The notes beneath the pieces are model-generated. The model did no database searches. It saw nothing but the letters and a program-made list of their open reading frames with translations, and had not been told where the DNA came from. Position numbers and translations under genes: made by a program. This document shows positions 1-8,727 of a DNA stretch of 64,000 nucleotides, piece by piece. This DNA comes from Lachnospiraceae bacterium JLR.KK008 (lineage in GTDB: Bacteria > Bacillota > Clostridia > Lachnospirales > Lachnospiraceae): contig CP143548.1 in assembly GCA_037015955.1 (NCBI GenBank), forward strand, positions 892,001 to 956,000, given 5' to 3'. Position 1 is the first letter of the stretch; the number at the start of each line of letters is the position of its first letter.

Positions 1-537
1 ATCAAGCACAACCGTTTAGAGGCCGCCGTACTGTTCGCTATCCAGTATCAAGTGAACACCGCCGTTTCCTACTCGGAGCTGATAGCCCGTATCAATTCGG
101 CCCCGCTGAAAAAAAGTCAATCCCACCGCCTTAACGACCAGATAGCCGCAAAGGAAAAGGAATTGACCAGGATAACCCGCTATAAGCAGTCACTGTATCA
201 AGATTGGAAAGACGGGGAAATCACCCAGCAGGAATACCGGGATATGAAAGCCGATTATGAACGGCAGGCCGCCGAGCTTGCGGATGTGCTGGCCCGGCTG
301 AACGCGGAACGGGCAGAGCTGGCAAACGGCGTTGACAAGGAACACCCCGCGCTGGTAGCCTTTGCAAAGTATCAGAGCATCGAAACGCTGAACCGTGAAA
401 TCCTCACGGACTTGGTAGACCACATCAAGGTTTACGAAAACGGCAATATCAGCGTTCACTTCAAGTTCGCGGACGAGTTCCGCAAGATTGCCGAGTACAT
501 TGAAATCAACACCACCGATACCGCCGAGGCGGGCTAA
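1..537 (+). CDS. Large serine recombinase, C-terminal part (cut by window start)
   Basis: The reading frame is already open at base 1 and reads into the window without a start, so only the last 178 residues are present. The visible part is the coiled-coil and C-terminal zone of TnpX/TndX-like large serine recombinases: an alpha-helical stretch rich in K, E, Q and R (roughly residues 40-105 of the visible part), then a short beta region like the DUF4368-type tail. The catalytic serine domain would lie to the left of the window. These enzymes excise and integrate conjugative or mobilizable elements and usually sit at one element end, which fits the broken gene starting about 60 bases downstream. 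Family call is good; exact subfamily is inference. Confidence 0.85.
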   Translation: MKHNRLEAAVLFAIQYQVNTAVSYSELIARINSAPLKKSQSHRLNDQIAAKEKELTRITRYKQSLYQDWKDGEITQQEYRDMKADYERQAAELADVLARLNAERAELANGVDKEHPALVAFAKYQSIETLNREILTDLVDHIKVYENGNISVHFKFADEFRKIAEYIEINTTDTAEAG

Positions 538-604
538 CCCCGCCAACGCATAAACCCCTTTGACAGTGTGTTTTCCTAATAGGAGTTAATCATATGCGGT
601 AGTT
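538..604. mobile_element. Probable right end of a serine-recombinase mobile element
   Basis: Between the recombinase stop and the first codons with ABC-ATPase homology there are only about 60 bases. An in-frame stop at 587-589 blocks the ATPase frame, and homology resumes at about 596-605. Base composition changes sharply here, from GC-rich recombinase to AT-rich transporter genes. The attachment core must lie in this interval; I cannot place it without the left end. An AGGAG at 581-585 followed by ATG at 594 opens only a three-codon frame. Confidence 0.55.
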
Positions 605-1270
605 ATGGGGCAGAAAAGCCAGTTGTTTTTTGAGCTGACAGCGGAGGATACGCTGAGACTGTTTAAAGAAATATATCGTATTCCAGAAGACGAGTATAGG
701 AGAAATAAGAACTTTTTTGTGGAGCTGTTTCAGGTGCAGGAGCTTATGGATGTACAGGTAAGGACATTATCATTAGGAGAAAGGATGAAAATGGAATTGA
801 TTGTTGCATTGCTTCATAATCCCAAAATACTGTTTTTAGATGAGCCGACAATTGGACTGGATGCTGTGGCAAGTAAGCAGATTCGGACTTTCCTGAAAAA
901 TATTAATGAATCGAGAGGGACGACCATCCTGCTGACTTCACATTATATGGAGGATATTAAGGCATTATGCAAACGCTCTATTGTAGTAAATTACGGCAGA
1001 AAAATATATGACGGCGATACGGATATGTTATTTGAACAATACCAGAAGAGCAAGAAAATGACTATATACTTTGAGCATAGCGTAGAGCCTGATGTCCCGG
1101 AACATTGCAGGATATTAGAAAAAACAAATGACAAACTGGTGCTTGAAATACCAAAACAAAATACAGAAAAAGTTCTGGAATTGTATATAGGTCATTATCC
1201 GATCCGGGATATTGGAATTGAGGAAGAAGAAATAGGCTCTGTAGTAGAGCGTATCTATAAGGGGGTGTAA
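605..1270 (+). pseudogene. ABC-2 exporter ATP-binding protein, 5'-truncated
   Basis: The ORF begins at what should be the Q-loop (MGQKSQLFFEL) of a drug/export-type ABC ATPase. The signature motif (LSLGERMKMEL, about residues 56-66), Walker B (ILFLDEPTIGLD) and the switch histidine (LLTSHYMED) are all present, but the Walker A half, about 80-90 residues, is missing. The frame continues upstream only to a stop at 587-589, so the 5' part was removed by the adjacent mobile element. Without Walker A the product cannot be a normal ATPase. It is followed after 3 bases by two permeases of the same exporter. The 5' part may survive on the far side of the element, outside the window. Confidence 0.8.
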
Positions 1271-1273
1271 AAC

Positions 1274-2068
1274 GTGAAGAAATATATGGAAATTGCTAGG
1301 GCATATATGAAAGCGCAGTTAATCTGGAGAGCAGATGTATTTATTGATGTGATTCTGTCAGTAGCCAAGATATTGTTTGCATGGATCTTATGGAGTATTT
1401 TGTTTGAAGGAAAAGAGCAGATAGCAGGATTGAAATTTCACACCATGATTTCTTACTATATCATAAGTTCCTATCTATTCCAGATGGAAAAGTCTGCTGA
1501 AATCAGCCAGCAGATGACGGGGATGTTGAGAAACGGCACTTTTTCAAAATATATGGTGATACCGGTACAGACACAGGGCTATTTTGTGGCAATGGAGGTC
1601 GGGAAGCTAGCATTTTCTTCAGGCATTGGCTTTTTAGCAACTGTTCTGTGGTTTTGTTTGTTCCGGATTTCTATTGTACATACACTCAATTTGAAGATAT
1701 TGCTATGCGGAATTATCATGGTTGTTTTAGGTCTGCTGTTTATGGCTCAGCTCAATTATTTCCTTGGGATTTTAACTTTAAAATTTGAGGAGATCAGTAC
1801 CTTTCTTATGATAAAGGATAATTTATCAGCAGTTGTGACAGGAGCGGTGATTCCCCTTGCACTTTTGCCGGAATGGATGATAGCCAGCATGAGATTTCTG
1901 CCGTTCTATTATGTCACATATCTCCCAAGTATGCTGTTTATAGGAAGATGTGAGGATGAAGCAGTGACAGGCTTATTTGTTTTAAGTATATGGTGCATTT
2001 TCTTTATTGTTTTAAATCAAGTAACTTATGAACATTATCGAATTAAATATGACGGAGCAGGAATATGA
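1274..2068 (+). CDS. ABC-2 type transporter permease (first of two)
   Basis: A 264-residue integral membrane protein with about six hydrophobic segments, of the ABC2_membrane_6 (DUF990-like) type that pairs with a sister permease and an ATPase to form a multidrug or daunorubicin-like exporter. The GTG start at 1274 lies 3 bases after the ATPase stop, indicating one operon. AT-rich codon use matches the ATPase and the next permease and differs from most of the window. Function probably impaired because the ATPase gene is broken; substrate unknown. Confidence 0.8.
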   Translation: MKKYMEIARAYMKAQLIWRADVFIDVILSVAKILFAWILWSILFEGKEQIAGLKFHTMISYYIISSYLFQMEKSAEISQQMTGMLRNGTFSKYMVIPVQTQGYFVAMEVGKLAFSSGIGFLATVLWFCLFRISIVHTLNLKILLCGIIMVVLGLLFMAQLNYFLGILTLKFEEISTFLMIKDNLSAVVTGAVIPLALLPEWMIASMRFLPFYYVTYLPSMLFIGRCEDEAVTGLFVLSIWCIFFIVLNQVTYEHYRIKYDGAGI

Positions 2069-2856
2069 AAGATAATTTTAAATTTTTGAAAGAATTAATG
2101 AAATTAAGGCTATCCCATATCATGACATTCCGGTTGGGATTCTTTGGACCGTTTTTTATTGACACCAGTTATTTTCTGGTTCAGCTTTTTGCCTTTGAGG
2201 CAATTTACGGGCATGTGGATAAAATTCGTGGATGGGGGCATGGAGAAATCCTTGTTTTTGTAGGAACATTTTCCTTGATCAATGCCCTTAACATGACAAT
2301 TTACTTTTTTGGAGTGATTTCCATACCTGAAAAAATACAAACAGGTGAACTGGATTTGTATCTGACCAAACCGGTAAATCCGCTATTGCGAATTACTTTT
2401 GAAAAAATAAATCCAGGTTCCATACCGCTATTGGCTTTCAGTGCATGTATTATTGCGTATGGGGTGAAAGAAATAGGCATGGTTTTTTCATGGTCTCATA
2501 TTATTAAATATCTGTTTCTGGTTTTTATGATGACGATACTGTACTACGATATGGAACTCTTGATACGATGCTTTGCTTTTTTTGTTTTCTCTGTAAACAA
2601 TTTAACGAAAATTGAGGAGACAGCGATTGACTTGTGTTTGAAAATACCAGGGATTGCTTTTTATGGAATTTATAAGTTTATTTTTTATTGTGTATTGCCA
2701 TATGGAATCATTGCAACGTTGCCGACACAAGCATTTATAGGGGCACTGTCAGTAAAGGGTCTGTTTTTTGGAGTAGTAATTGTGTGTATTTTTACTTTTT
2801 TTGCATTATCATTTTGGTCATATGGAGTACACAGATATGAAAGTGCAAGCAGTTAA
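2065..2856 (+). CDS. ABC-2 type transporter permease (second of two)
   Basis: A 263-residue polytopic membrane protein, paralogous in architecture to the preceding permease. The start ATG overlaps the previous stop (ATGA, 4 bases), showing translational coupling. The central motif around residues 90-115 (ELDLYLTKPVNPLL) is typical of this permease family. The ATPase-permease-permease order is the standard layout of these exporters. Substrate cannot be told from sequence. Confidence 0.8.
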   Translation: MKDNFKFLKELMKLRLSHIMTFRLGFFGPFFIDTSYFLVQLFAFEAIYGHVDKIRGWGHGEILVFVGTFSLINALNMTIYFFGVISIPEKIQTGELDLYLTKPVNPLLRITFEKINPGSIPLLAFSACIIAYGVKEIGMVFSWSHIIKYLFLVFMMTILYYDMELLIRCFAFFVFSVNNLTKIEETAIDLCLKIPGIAFYGIYKFIFYCVLPYGIIATLPTQAFIGALSVKGLFFGVVIVCIFTFFALSFWSYGVHRYESASS

Positions 2857-2882
2857 TTATTTTTTGTAATAGGAGGGTTAAA

Positions 2883-3370
2883 ATGGTTCAAACAGATAAA
2901 GTATTGAAATTTGATAAGATTAAAGAGAAGTCTGAGTTTAGAATAGTCAGGGTGCGTGCCGCTGCAATTTGAGACAGGGTTTTGATGGTGTAGTTATTAC
3001 AGGGCCTAATACGGGCGGTAAAACAGTTACAATTAAGACAGTTGCATTAAATTGTATGATGGCACAATGCGGTTTACACGTGACATGTAAAAAAGCGGAA
3101 ATTTGTATGAACAGTAATTTTCTGTGTGATATAGGTGATGGGCAAAATATATCAGAGAATCTTTCTGCATTATCAGCACATATTGTGAAGGTATTAGAAA
3201 TATTAAAAAAAGTTAATAGAGACAGCCTTGTAGTTATGGATGAGCTTGGTTCCGGCACAGACCCAACAGAAGGTGTGGGAATTGCCATTGCAATATTGGA
3301 AAAATTACAAAAGAGTGGAGGATTATTTCTTGTTACGACACATTATCCAGAGGTAAAACAAAAAATGCAG
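2883..3370 (+). pseudogene. MutS2-like ATPase, decayed fragment
   Basis: An ATG at 2883 with RBS AGGAGGG (2871-2877) starts a short MutS2-like N-terminus (MVQTDKVLKFDKIKEK) that stops at 2970-2972. In another frame the sequence then resumes directly at the ATPase core: Walker A GPNTGGKT near 3002-3025 and Walker B VVMDELGSGTDPTEG near 3231-3275, ending at TTHYPEVKQ near 3360. The whole middle of the protein is missing and the end is cut where the ankyrin-gene terminator begins. The ORF reading on to 3568 is only antisense of the ankyrin gene. Clearly non-functional; parent could be MutS2 or a shorter MutS-like relative. Confidence 0.7.
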
Positions 3371-3391
3371 CCGGACTTCGAAAAATCCGGC
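3359..3391 (-). terminator. Rho-independent terminator of the ankyrin gene
   Basis: Stem GCCGGA (3370-3375) pairs with TCCGGC (3386-3391). On the minus strand the stem is followed by TGCATTTTTTG. It lies about 40 bases after the stop of the minus-strand ankyrin gene. Confidence 0.7.
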
Positions 3392-3433
3392 TGTTGCTGT
3401 CTGCATATTGTTACGATTCGACCATCTGATCCT

Positions 3434-5506
3434 CTATTCTATATCTGTCATAAGTTCCAGCACTGTGTCCAGACCATGTTCCACGGCCACTTGCACAGGT
3501 GTAATTCCCTCATTATTTGGCTGGTTATAATTGGCTCCCTTCTTGATCAGATACCGCGCTACACCTGAATCTCCGTTTTGCAGAGCATAATACAGAACCG
3601 TATTGCCCTCATTATCCGTGATATGGATGTCGGCTCCGGCCTGAATCAACTGTTTGATGGCGTCTTTGAAACAGTAATGGTCTGCATTCAGCATCAGCGC
3701 AGTCATGCCAAGGTTGTCTGTGTGGTTCACATCGACACCCTTTTCTGCGAATATCGGGAACAGTTCTTTGGGAGCGGTAAGGTCCGCAAGCTGTAACAGC
3801 ATGAGAGGAGTCCTTCCGTTCTGGTCCGGTATATCCAGGTTTTTCAGCAGTTTTAATACAAGGCCCCGTTTTTCGTTGGTCATTTCCCGGCTATACCGAT
3901 CACTTGACACCACACAGTGTGCAGGTGTTTCCCCTTTGGAATTTTTTATCGTATCATCGGCGCCGACATCCATCAGCAGTTTTACTACATCAACGTGACC
4001 ATAGGTGCATGCTTCGTGGAGAGGGGTTGTTCCCGGATCGGCGGGAGAGTCCTCGGAAAGATTCACATCAATGCCTTTTTCTATCATGACAGCCAGCATA
4101 TCCGCATGTCCGTTCCGGGCAGCCATATGTATTGCGGCTTTGCCGCTTTCGTTTAACTGTTCCATAGATTGCTTGGACAGAATTTTTGCCGCTTCGCGAT
4201 GATAATTGACACAGTCCTGATATATTCTGGAACCGGGGTCTTTGGAAGCTATGATATATGCCGGAGTCAGCCCTTTTATTACGCCGGAATCCATGTCTAC
4301 GCCAAGATCTATCATTTTCCGGATAACGTTTGCTCCATAGCATGTGCCAAGGCATTCATCGCGCAGGCATGTGATGCTGCCGCCAAAATGGATGGGCATG
4401 GTAAAATCAAGTCCGGCATTATGACAGGCGTCCAATACCCGGAAGCCTGGATCAGACAGAAGGGCGTTGTGGAAAATGTCTGTGACATATCCTAATTCAT
4501 CATCGTCATCCATGTCTACCTGAGCGATCAGTTTCTCTGTAAGAAAAAGAGCCAGGCTGATACCGTCCAGATCATCATGAGAGTGGTTGCAGAAGGCATT
4601 GCTGGTAATCTGGCTCAATTCACTGATGTCCATAGGAGCTGTGTCAATCGGAGTTGCCCCGTAGTCCGCAAGGGCAAGGCAGAGTCCGTCATTTCGCCAC
4701 TCATGGGCGTGCCGGATGGGAGTCACCCCTTCCTTGTTGGCCATCTCCACCATTTCCGGATGCCGTTTCATCAACTGGAGGGCAGCGGTTATATGACCGT
4801 TTTTCATGGCCAGCATCAGCAGTGAGTTACCATTTTGATCGATATAATCGGTTTCAGCGCCTTTGTCCAGAAAAACCTCTGTCAGAGGCCAGGTATATTC
4901 CGAGCAGTAGGAGGAAGTTAAAAGGCGTGACAGAGGGGTAAAACCTTCTGCGTCTTTCTGATTGATGTCACAGGTTAAAATCCGGGCAATGGCTTCTCTC
5001 TGCATTGCGGTCTTTTCCTGACAGGGATCGTTCAGACCCTCAAACTGAGGATATGCGAGGAAATGGAAGGCATTCATGCCCCGTTTGTCGGAGAGGGAGG
5101 CATCGGCCCCGTGATCCAGTAAAAGTTTGGTCATAGCCAGATTACCGCGGCAGCAGGCCAGTAAAATGGGAGTAAGGCCATACCCTTTATCATCAGTCAG
5201 GTTTACATCTTCGTCAGAGATTCTTCCGTCATCAAACATGGCCTTTATCGCATCATAAAAGTTATGCCATACCAGAAGATGAAACAAAGTAAGTCCATAA
5301 CCGCCATAGATGCCTGTGGGAGCCAGCAAAGTCTCTTTCGAACATTGTGCAAGGCATTCCTGCGCTTCTGCGATCTCTTCTTCCGTGATGAGGTTATAAT
5401 AATAAATGCTGTTTTCAAAATCTTCCTCCCACCAGGGGATGAACTTGCTTTGGTTTAAGCGGGTGGCAGATACGGTCAGAAATTTTGACAATTCTTTTAC
5501 GTCCAT
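3434..5506 (-). CDS. Ankyrin-repeat protein, 690 residues
   Basis: The protein is almost entirely ankyrin repeats: about a dozen recognisable units with the TPLHxA / GHxxxVxxLLxxGAD pattern, clearest in the last 250 residues (for example TTPLHEACTYGHVDVVKLLMDVGAD). The first 70 residues are not repeat-like. No signal peptide or membrane segment, so probably cytoplasmic. Ankyrin arrays bind other proteins; no enzymatic domain is seen. Start chosen at ATG 5506 with AAAGGAAAA upstream. It is convergent to the mutS2 fragment and divergent from a second ankyrin operon starting at 5683. Partner unknown. Confidence 0.85.
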   Translation of the reverse strand: MDVKELSKFLTVSATRLNQSKFIPWWEEDFENSIYYYNLITEEEIAEAQECLAQCSKETLLAPTGIYGGYGLTLFHLLVWHNFYDAIKAMFDDGRISDEDVNLTDDKGYGLTPILLACCRGNLAMTKLLLDHGADASLSDKRGMNAFHFLAYPQFEGLNDPCQEKTAMQREAIARILTCDINQKDAEGFTPLSRLLTSSYCSEYTWPLTEVFLDKGAETDYIDQNGNSLLMLAMKNGHITAALQLMKRHPEMVEMANKEGVTPIRHAHEWRNDGLCLALADYGATPIDTAPMDISELSQITSNAFCNHSHDDLDGISLALFLTEKLIAQVDMDDDDELGYVTDIFHNALLSDPGFRVLDACHNAGLDFTMPIHFGGSITCLRDECLGTCYGANVIRKMIDLGVDMDSGVIKGLTPAYIIASKDPGSRIYQDCVNYHREAAKILSKQSMEQLNESGKAAIHMAARNGHADMLAVMIEKGIDVNLSEDSPADPGTTPLHEACTYGHVDVVKLLMDVGADDTIKNSKGETPAHCVVSSDRYSREMTNEKRGLVLKLLKNLDIPDQNGRTPLMLLQLADLTAPKELFPIFAEKGVDVNHTDNLGMTALMLNADHYCFKDAIKQLIQAGADIHITDNEGNTVLYYALQNGDSGVARYLIKKGANYNQPNNEGITPVQVAVEHGLDTVLELMTDIE

Positions 5507-5608
5507 GATAAAGTTTTCCTTTCTTTGATATTTTTTCCTGTAAAAATATCATACCACAAATGTAGTAGGAATGGTAGGAAAAGAGACAGTCTACGCCAGC
5601 CGTATTGC

Positions 5609-5637
5609 TTGACTTGTAAAGACTGAGACGATAGAAT
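5609..5637 (+). promoter_or_regulatory. Sigma-A promoter for the 5683-8646 gene group
   Basis: TTGACT at 5609-5614 and TAGAAT at 5632-5637 with a 17-base spacer, about 45 bases before the first start codon. Confidence 0.65.
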
Positions 5638-5682
5638 AAGATATAATCTTACAGAAGTTGGTAAATTCAGAGGTGAGCCATC

Positions 5683-6180
5683 ATGGAGTTTGTGGGCAAA
5701 GGCAGAGAGCAGGCGGGACATACGACGGAAGACGAAGAGTTATACCGTGTATTGGCGGTTGGAGATCTGCCTGCGGCATGGCTTCTGACCAAAGCTGTTA
5801 TGGAGAAATCGAAAACGGAGCAACTACCCTATACAACAGCGTTTAACTGCGGACTGTGCTTATACCGGCTGGAGGAATACGAAAAGGCTCTTGCGGAGCT
5901 GAAACGTGCAGAGCAGTCTCTGGGTAATCCTCCTGACTTAGACATATCGGAGAAAAAGCCGTTTATGCAGGCGCTGTCTGTGACAGGGGAAGCGGCAGCG
6001 CTGCTCCCTCTCGCTCCAGGCAGTGGGAAACGTCTGGAACGCTATGGGTTTTTGCGGGTGAAATGGCTTATGACTCTTAGCCTGTTACGGCTTGGACGCC
6101 AGCAGGAGGCGGCTGCCGGTATCAGGTTTTTACGACAATATCATATCGAGCTCCAGGGAAAGCAGGATGCAATATCATGA
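5683..6180 (+). CDS. Small TPR-like protein
   Basis: 165 residues. The middle (YTTAFNCGLCLYRLEEYEKALAE, about residues 44-66) has the spacing of a tetratricopeptide helix pair; the rest is helical without a named motif. RBS GAGGTG lies 7 bases before ATG 5683. It is the first gene of a probable operon with an ankyrin protein (34-base gap), a membrane protein and a uracil-DNA glycosylase. Probably a cytoplasmic adaptor; function not recognised. Confidence 0.6.
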   Translation: MEFVGKGREQAGHTTEDEELYRVLAVGDLPAAWLLTKAVMEKSKTEQLPYTTAFNCGLCLYRLEEYEKALAELKRAEQSLGNPPDLDISEKKPFMQALSVTGEAAALLPLAPGSGKRLERYGFLRVKWLMTLSLLRLGRQQEAAAGIRFLRQYHIELQGKQDAIS

Positions 6181-6214
6181 GATTCTAAAATATAAACAAA
6201 AGGTGGGAGAAACG

Positions 6215-7195
6215 ATGCAGTTAGACAATATGCTCTTACAGGCATGTAAAAACAACAAGAAAAGTGTTGTGCAGACATTTTTAAAACGAGGCGGGGTAGA
6301 TGTGAACAAACAGGACGAGTCAGGTAACACGCCGCTCATCTACGTCTGCATGAAAAATGCCAGAGATCTTGTAAAATTGTTGCTGGACAATGGTGCGGAT
6401 GTCAACCTGGGAAACCATCAGGAGCGTATGCCTCTCCATTATGCGGCGGAAACGGGAAACTCAGAGATCATTACCCTGCTGACGGACGCAGGCGCAGACG
6501 TAAACTGTACGGATACAAACGGGGTTACACCGCTGATGGTCATGGCGCGCAGCGGCAAGACAGACGCGGCGCTGAAATTCATTCAAAATCCTGACATAGA
6601 TGTGAAACTCAAAGATAACGACAACCATATGGCCATAGATTATGCTTCTTCTTCCGGACTGCGTGAACTGGTAAAAGCGCTTACGCAGACAGAAGAGCAC
6701 ACGGATGCCTTTGGGAATACGACGCTTCATCACGCCTGCTGGGAGGAACAGGCAGAAGTGGTGAAAGTTCTTCTGGAGAAGGATAAAGAGAGTGTTAATA
6801 AAGTCAATGATGAGGGAGAGACTCCGCTGATTCTGGCGGTAAGACGGTCTAATCTTGTGATCACCGAGCTGCTCCTTGGCGCAGGCGCCAAGCCGGAGTG
6901 TGCTGACCTGAACGGTGTCCTGCCTCTTCATATTGCCGCTGACAGCGGGGACTTATTTGTGGCAAAGGCGCTGATTGCGGCGGGGGCGGACATTAATACA
7001 AAGACTACAGGGGGAGAGACTCCACTGATTCTGGCGGCAAGAAGCGGCAGGAACGATTTCACGGCAATGCTTATGGAGGCAGGTGCAGATGTGAACGCGG
7101 TGGACAATGAGCAGCACAGTGCGCTCTATTATGCGACAGAAGCAGGATTTACGGAGATCGTGGAGCAGCTTCTCATGGCCGGAGCGGAAAATTAA
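6215..7195 (+). CDS. Ankyrin-repeat protein, 326 residues
   Basis: Nearly the whole protein is ankyrin repeats (about nine), with good consensus, e.g. GNTPLIYVCMKNARDLVKLL and GETPLILAVRRSNLVITELL. No signal peptide. The start at ATG 6215 is preferred because AGGTGGGAG (6201-6209) stands in front and because upstream in-frame starts would overlap the previous gene. It is transcribed divergently from the 690-residue ankyrin protein, which has similar repeats. Likely a protein-binding scaffold; partners may be the adjacent TPR-like and membrane proteins (inference). Confidence 0.85.
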   Translation: MQLDNMLLQACKNNKKSVVQTFLKRGGVDVNKQDESGNTPLIYVCMKNARDLVKLLLDNGADVNLGNHQERMPLHYAAETGNSEIITLLTDAGADVNCTDTNGVTPLMVMARSGKTDAALKFIQNPDIDVKLKDNDNHMAIDYASSSGLRELVKALTQTEEHTDAFGNTTLHHACWEEQAEVVKVLLEKDKESVNKVNDEGETPLILAVRRSNLVITELLLGAGAKPECADLNGVLPLHIAADSGDLFVAKALIAAGADINTKTTGGETPLILAARSGRNDFTAMLMEAGADVNAVDNEQHSALYYATEAGFTEIVEQLLMAGAEN

Positions 7196-7241
7196 TGATA
7201 TGGCAGCAGTTCGTTTCTATGACTACATATGAGGAATCACT

Positions 7242-8066
7242 ATGGAAAACTTGTTACTACTACTTTTTTTTGTATTTATCCTGGCGGTGTTTGTCTGCGT
7301 GAAACTGATGAGAAAAGTCAGCAACCGCAAGGCGGCGCAAAGTGGTGAGGATAAGGAGCGTGTGCGCAGGGCGGCGGAGTTGCTGTTGGCCGAAGGCGGA
7401 GAACGCAGGACAATCTATGCCCACTGGGAAGAGCGGGAGTCGTATGGCCGCAGCGTCAGGACCACTTATTACCGCTATGTTGTGACATATCAGAATCAGA
7501 CAATGTGCATTGCCCCTTTATATATTGACAAAAAAACCCGTCAGGTCCAGGTTGGCCAGCCGAGCATTGTTACGCCGGAACGGTTGGGAAAAGTGACGGT
7601 CAGGACGAAGAAAAAAGATGGTGTGGTAAAGCGCATAGAAGTCTGGCTGGGCGATAAGCAGGGCCATACGCTCATTGAGCTGTTTATGGATGCGGAAAAT
7701 CTGCGGAGAAGCCGCTGGTATCCGGTCAACATCATGCAACAGGAGGAATGTGTTGATTTTGAACGCTTTCTCTTATCTCTGGCGCAGCGTGTTGCAGCCG
7801 AAAATCCGGGTGTGGACGATCTGATCAAAGCGGAGAACAATGAAGGTTTCGGAATTATCGGTGCAGGCATTTCCATTGCCGGAGCATTTTTTGCATTTTT
7901 CTTTCCTCCTGCCGGAGTAATCCTGGCCCTGATCGGACTGATTATGTCCATGGTAAGCAAACGAAAAGGAGCCAAAGGCTGGAAGGTTATGATTATTAGT
8001 ATTCTATGTACCATATGGAGCGCAGGGTTTTTCTGGATGTACTGGACCTATTTTATTTGTCAATAA
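7242..8066 (+). CDS. Membrane protein of unknown function
   Basis: 274 residues. One membrane segment at the N-terminus (about residues 3-22), a soluble middle of about 170 residues with a Y/R-rich beta-like stretch (YGRSVRTTYYRYVVTY), then two hydrophobic segments at about 202-235 and 248-272. The C-terminal pair, GAGISIAGAFFAFFFPPAGVI, resembles small DUF4190-like membrane hairpins. RBS AGGAAT before ATG 7242. It lies between an ankyrin gene and the uracil-DNA glycosylase on the same strand. No enzymatic motif recognised. Confidence 0.65.
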   Translation: MENLLLLLFFVFILAVFVCVKLMRKVSNRKAAQSGEDKERVRRAAELLLAEGGERRTIYAHWEERESYGRSVRTTYYRYVVTYQNQTMCIAPLYIDKKTRQVQVGQPSIVTPERLGKVTVRTKKKDGVVKRIEVWLGDKQGHTLIELFMDAENLRRSRWYPVNIMQQEECVDFERFLLSLAQRVAAENPGVDDLIKAENNEGFGIIGAGISIAGAFFAFFFPPAGVILALIGLIMSMVSKRKGAKGWKVMIISILCTIWSAGFFWMYWTYFICQ

Positions 8067-8088
8067 CGATCACAGAAGGAGCGTCCTT

Positions 8089-8646
8089 ATGCAGTGTACC
8101 TGGAACGATATTGAACAATATGTCGCTGTCTGTACCCTCTGTCCGCTGAGCCGGACCAGGCAGCGGCCGGTTATGGGCCGTGGAAATTTTCAGGCGGATA
8201 TAATGTTGATCGCGGAGGCGCCGGGAGGACAGGAAGACCGGCAGGGAATTCCGTTTGTCGGGCGTTCCGGGGAGATATTGGATGATCTTTTGAGGGACTG
8301 CGGACTGGACAGAACGGAAATTTACATAACCAACATTGTGAAATGTCATCCGCCCGGGAATCGTGATCCGGAGGAAGAGGAAAAGGCGGCATGTTTTCCT
8401 TTTCTGAAGTATGAGACATTTCTTTTAAAACCGAGAATCATTGTCTGTCTTGGCCGTGTCGCTGCACAGCGTATTATTTCGCCGGATTTTAAGATTACCA
8501 GACAACATGGTACATGGATATGCCGTAAAGGCTGTGCGCTGACTGCGACATACCATCCCTCGGCTATTTTGCGGGATCCTTCCAAATATGAAACTGCGAA
8601 GGAAGATTTTTACCAGATCGTTAAGAAAAGGGATGAGTTACGTTGA
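8089..8646 (+). CDS. Uracil-DNA glycosylase, family 4 type
   Basis: 185 residues, the usual length for the family 4 (UDGa) group, which removes uracil from DNA to start base-excision repair. N-terminal cysteines in VCTLCPLSRTR fit the iron-sulfur ligands of this family. The uracil-binding loop is AEAPGGQEDRQGIPF (about residues 44-58), ITNIVKCHPPGNR follows, and the late motif is TYHPSAILR near residue 160. RBS AGAAGGAG precedes ATG 8089. It closes the ankyrin/TPR gene group and is followed by a hairpin. Family call firm; family 4 versus 5 not fully certain. Confidence 0.88.
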   Translation: MQCTWNDIEQYVAVCTLCPLSRTRQRPVMGRGNFQADIMLIAEAPGGQEDRQGIPFVGRSGEILDDLLRDCGLDRTEIYITNIVKCHPPGNRDPEEEEKAACFPFLKYETFLLKPRIIVCLGRVAAQRIISPDFKITRQHGTWICRKGCALTATYHPSAILRDPSKYETAKEDFYQIVKKRDELR

Positions 8647-8679
8647 CAGGTGTTTCGTACAGGAACATATTGACAGTTT

Positions 8680-8701
8680 GAGGGCAGGATTTCCTGCCCT
8701 C
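8680..8701. terminator. Hairpin terminator between convergent genes
   Basis: Perfect 10-base stem GAGGGCAGGA (8680-8689) with TCCTGCCCTC (8692-8701), tight loop, then a T-rich but interrupted tail. It separates the glycosylase gene and the minus-strand chemoreceptor. Confidence 0.6.
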
Positions 8702-8727
8702 TTTGAATTATCTTTATAATTTTATTG

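Noticed and set aside
2969-3568. 199-residue ORF as an intact MutS-like protein
   Set aside because: Only the Walker A/B core is homologous; the last 65 residues are antisense to the ankyrin gene and its terminator, and the N-terminus is in another frame. Treated as a pseudogene.
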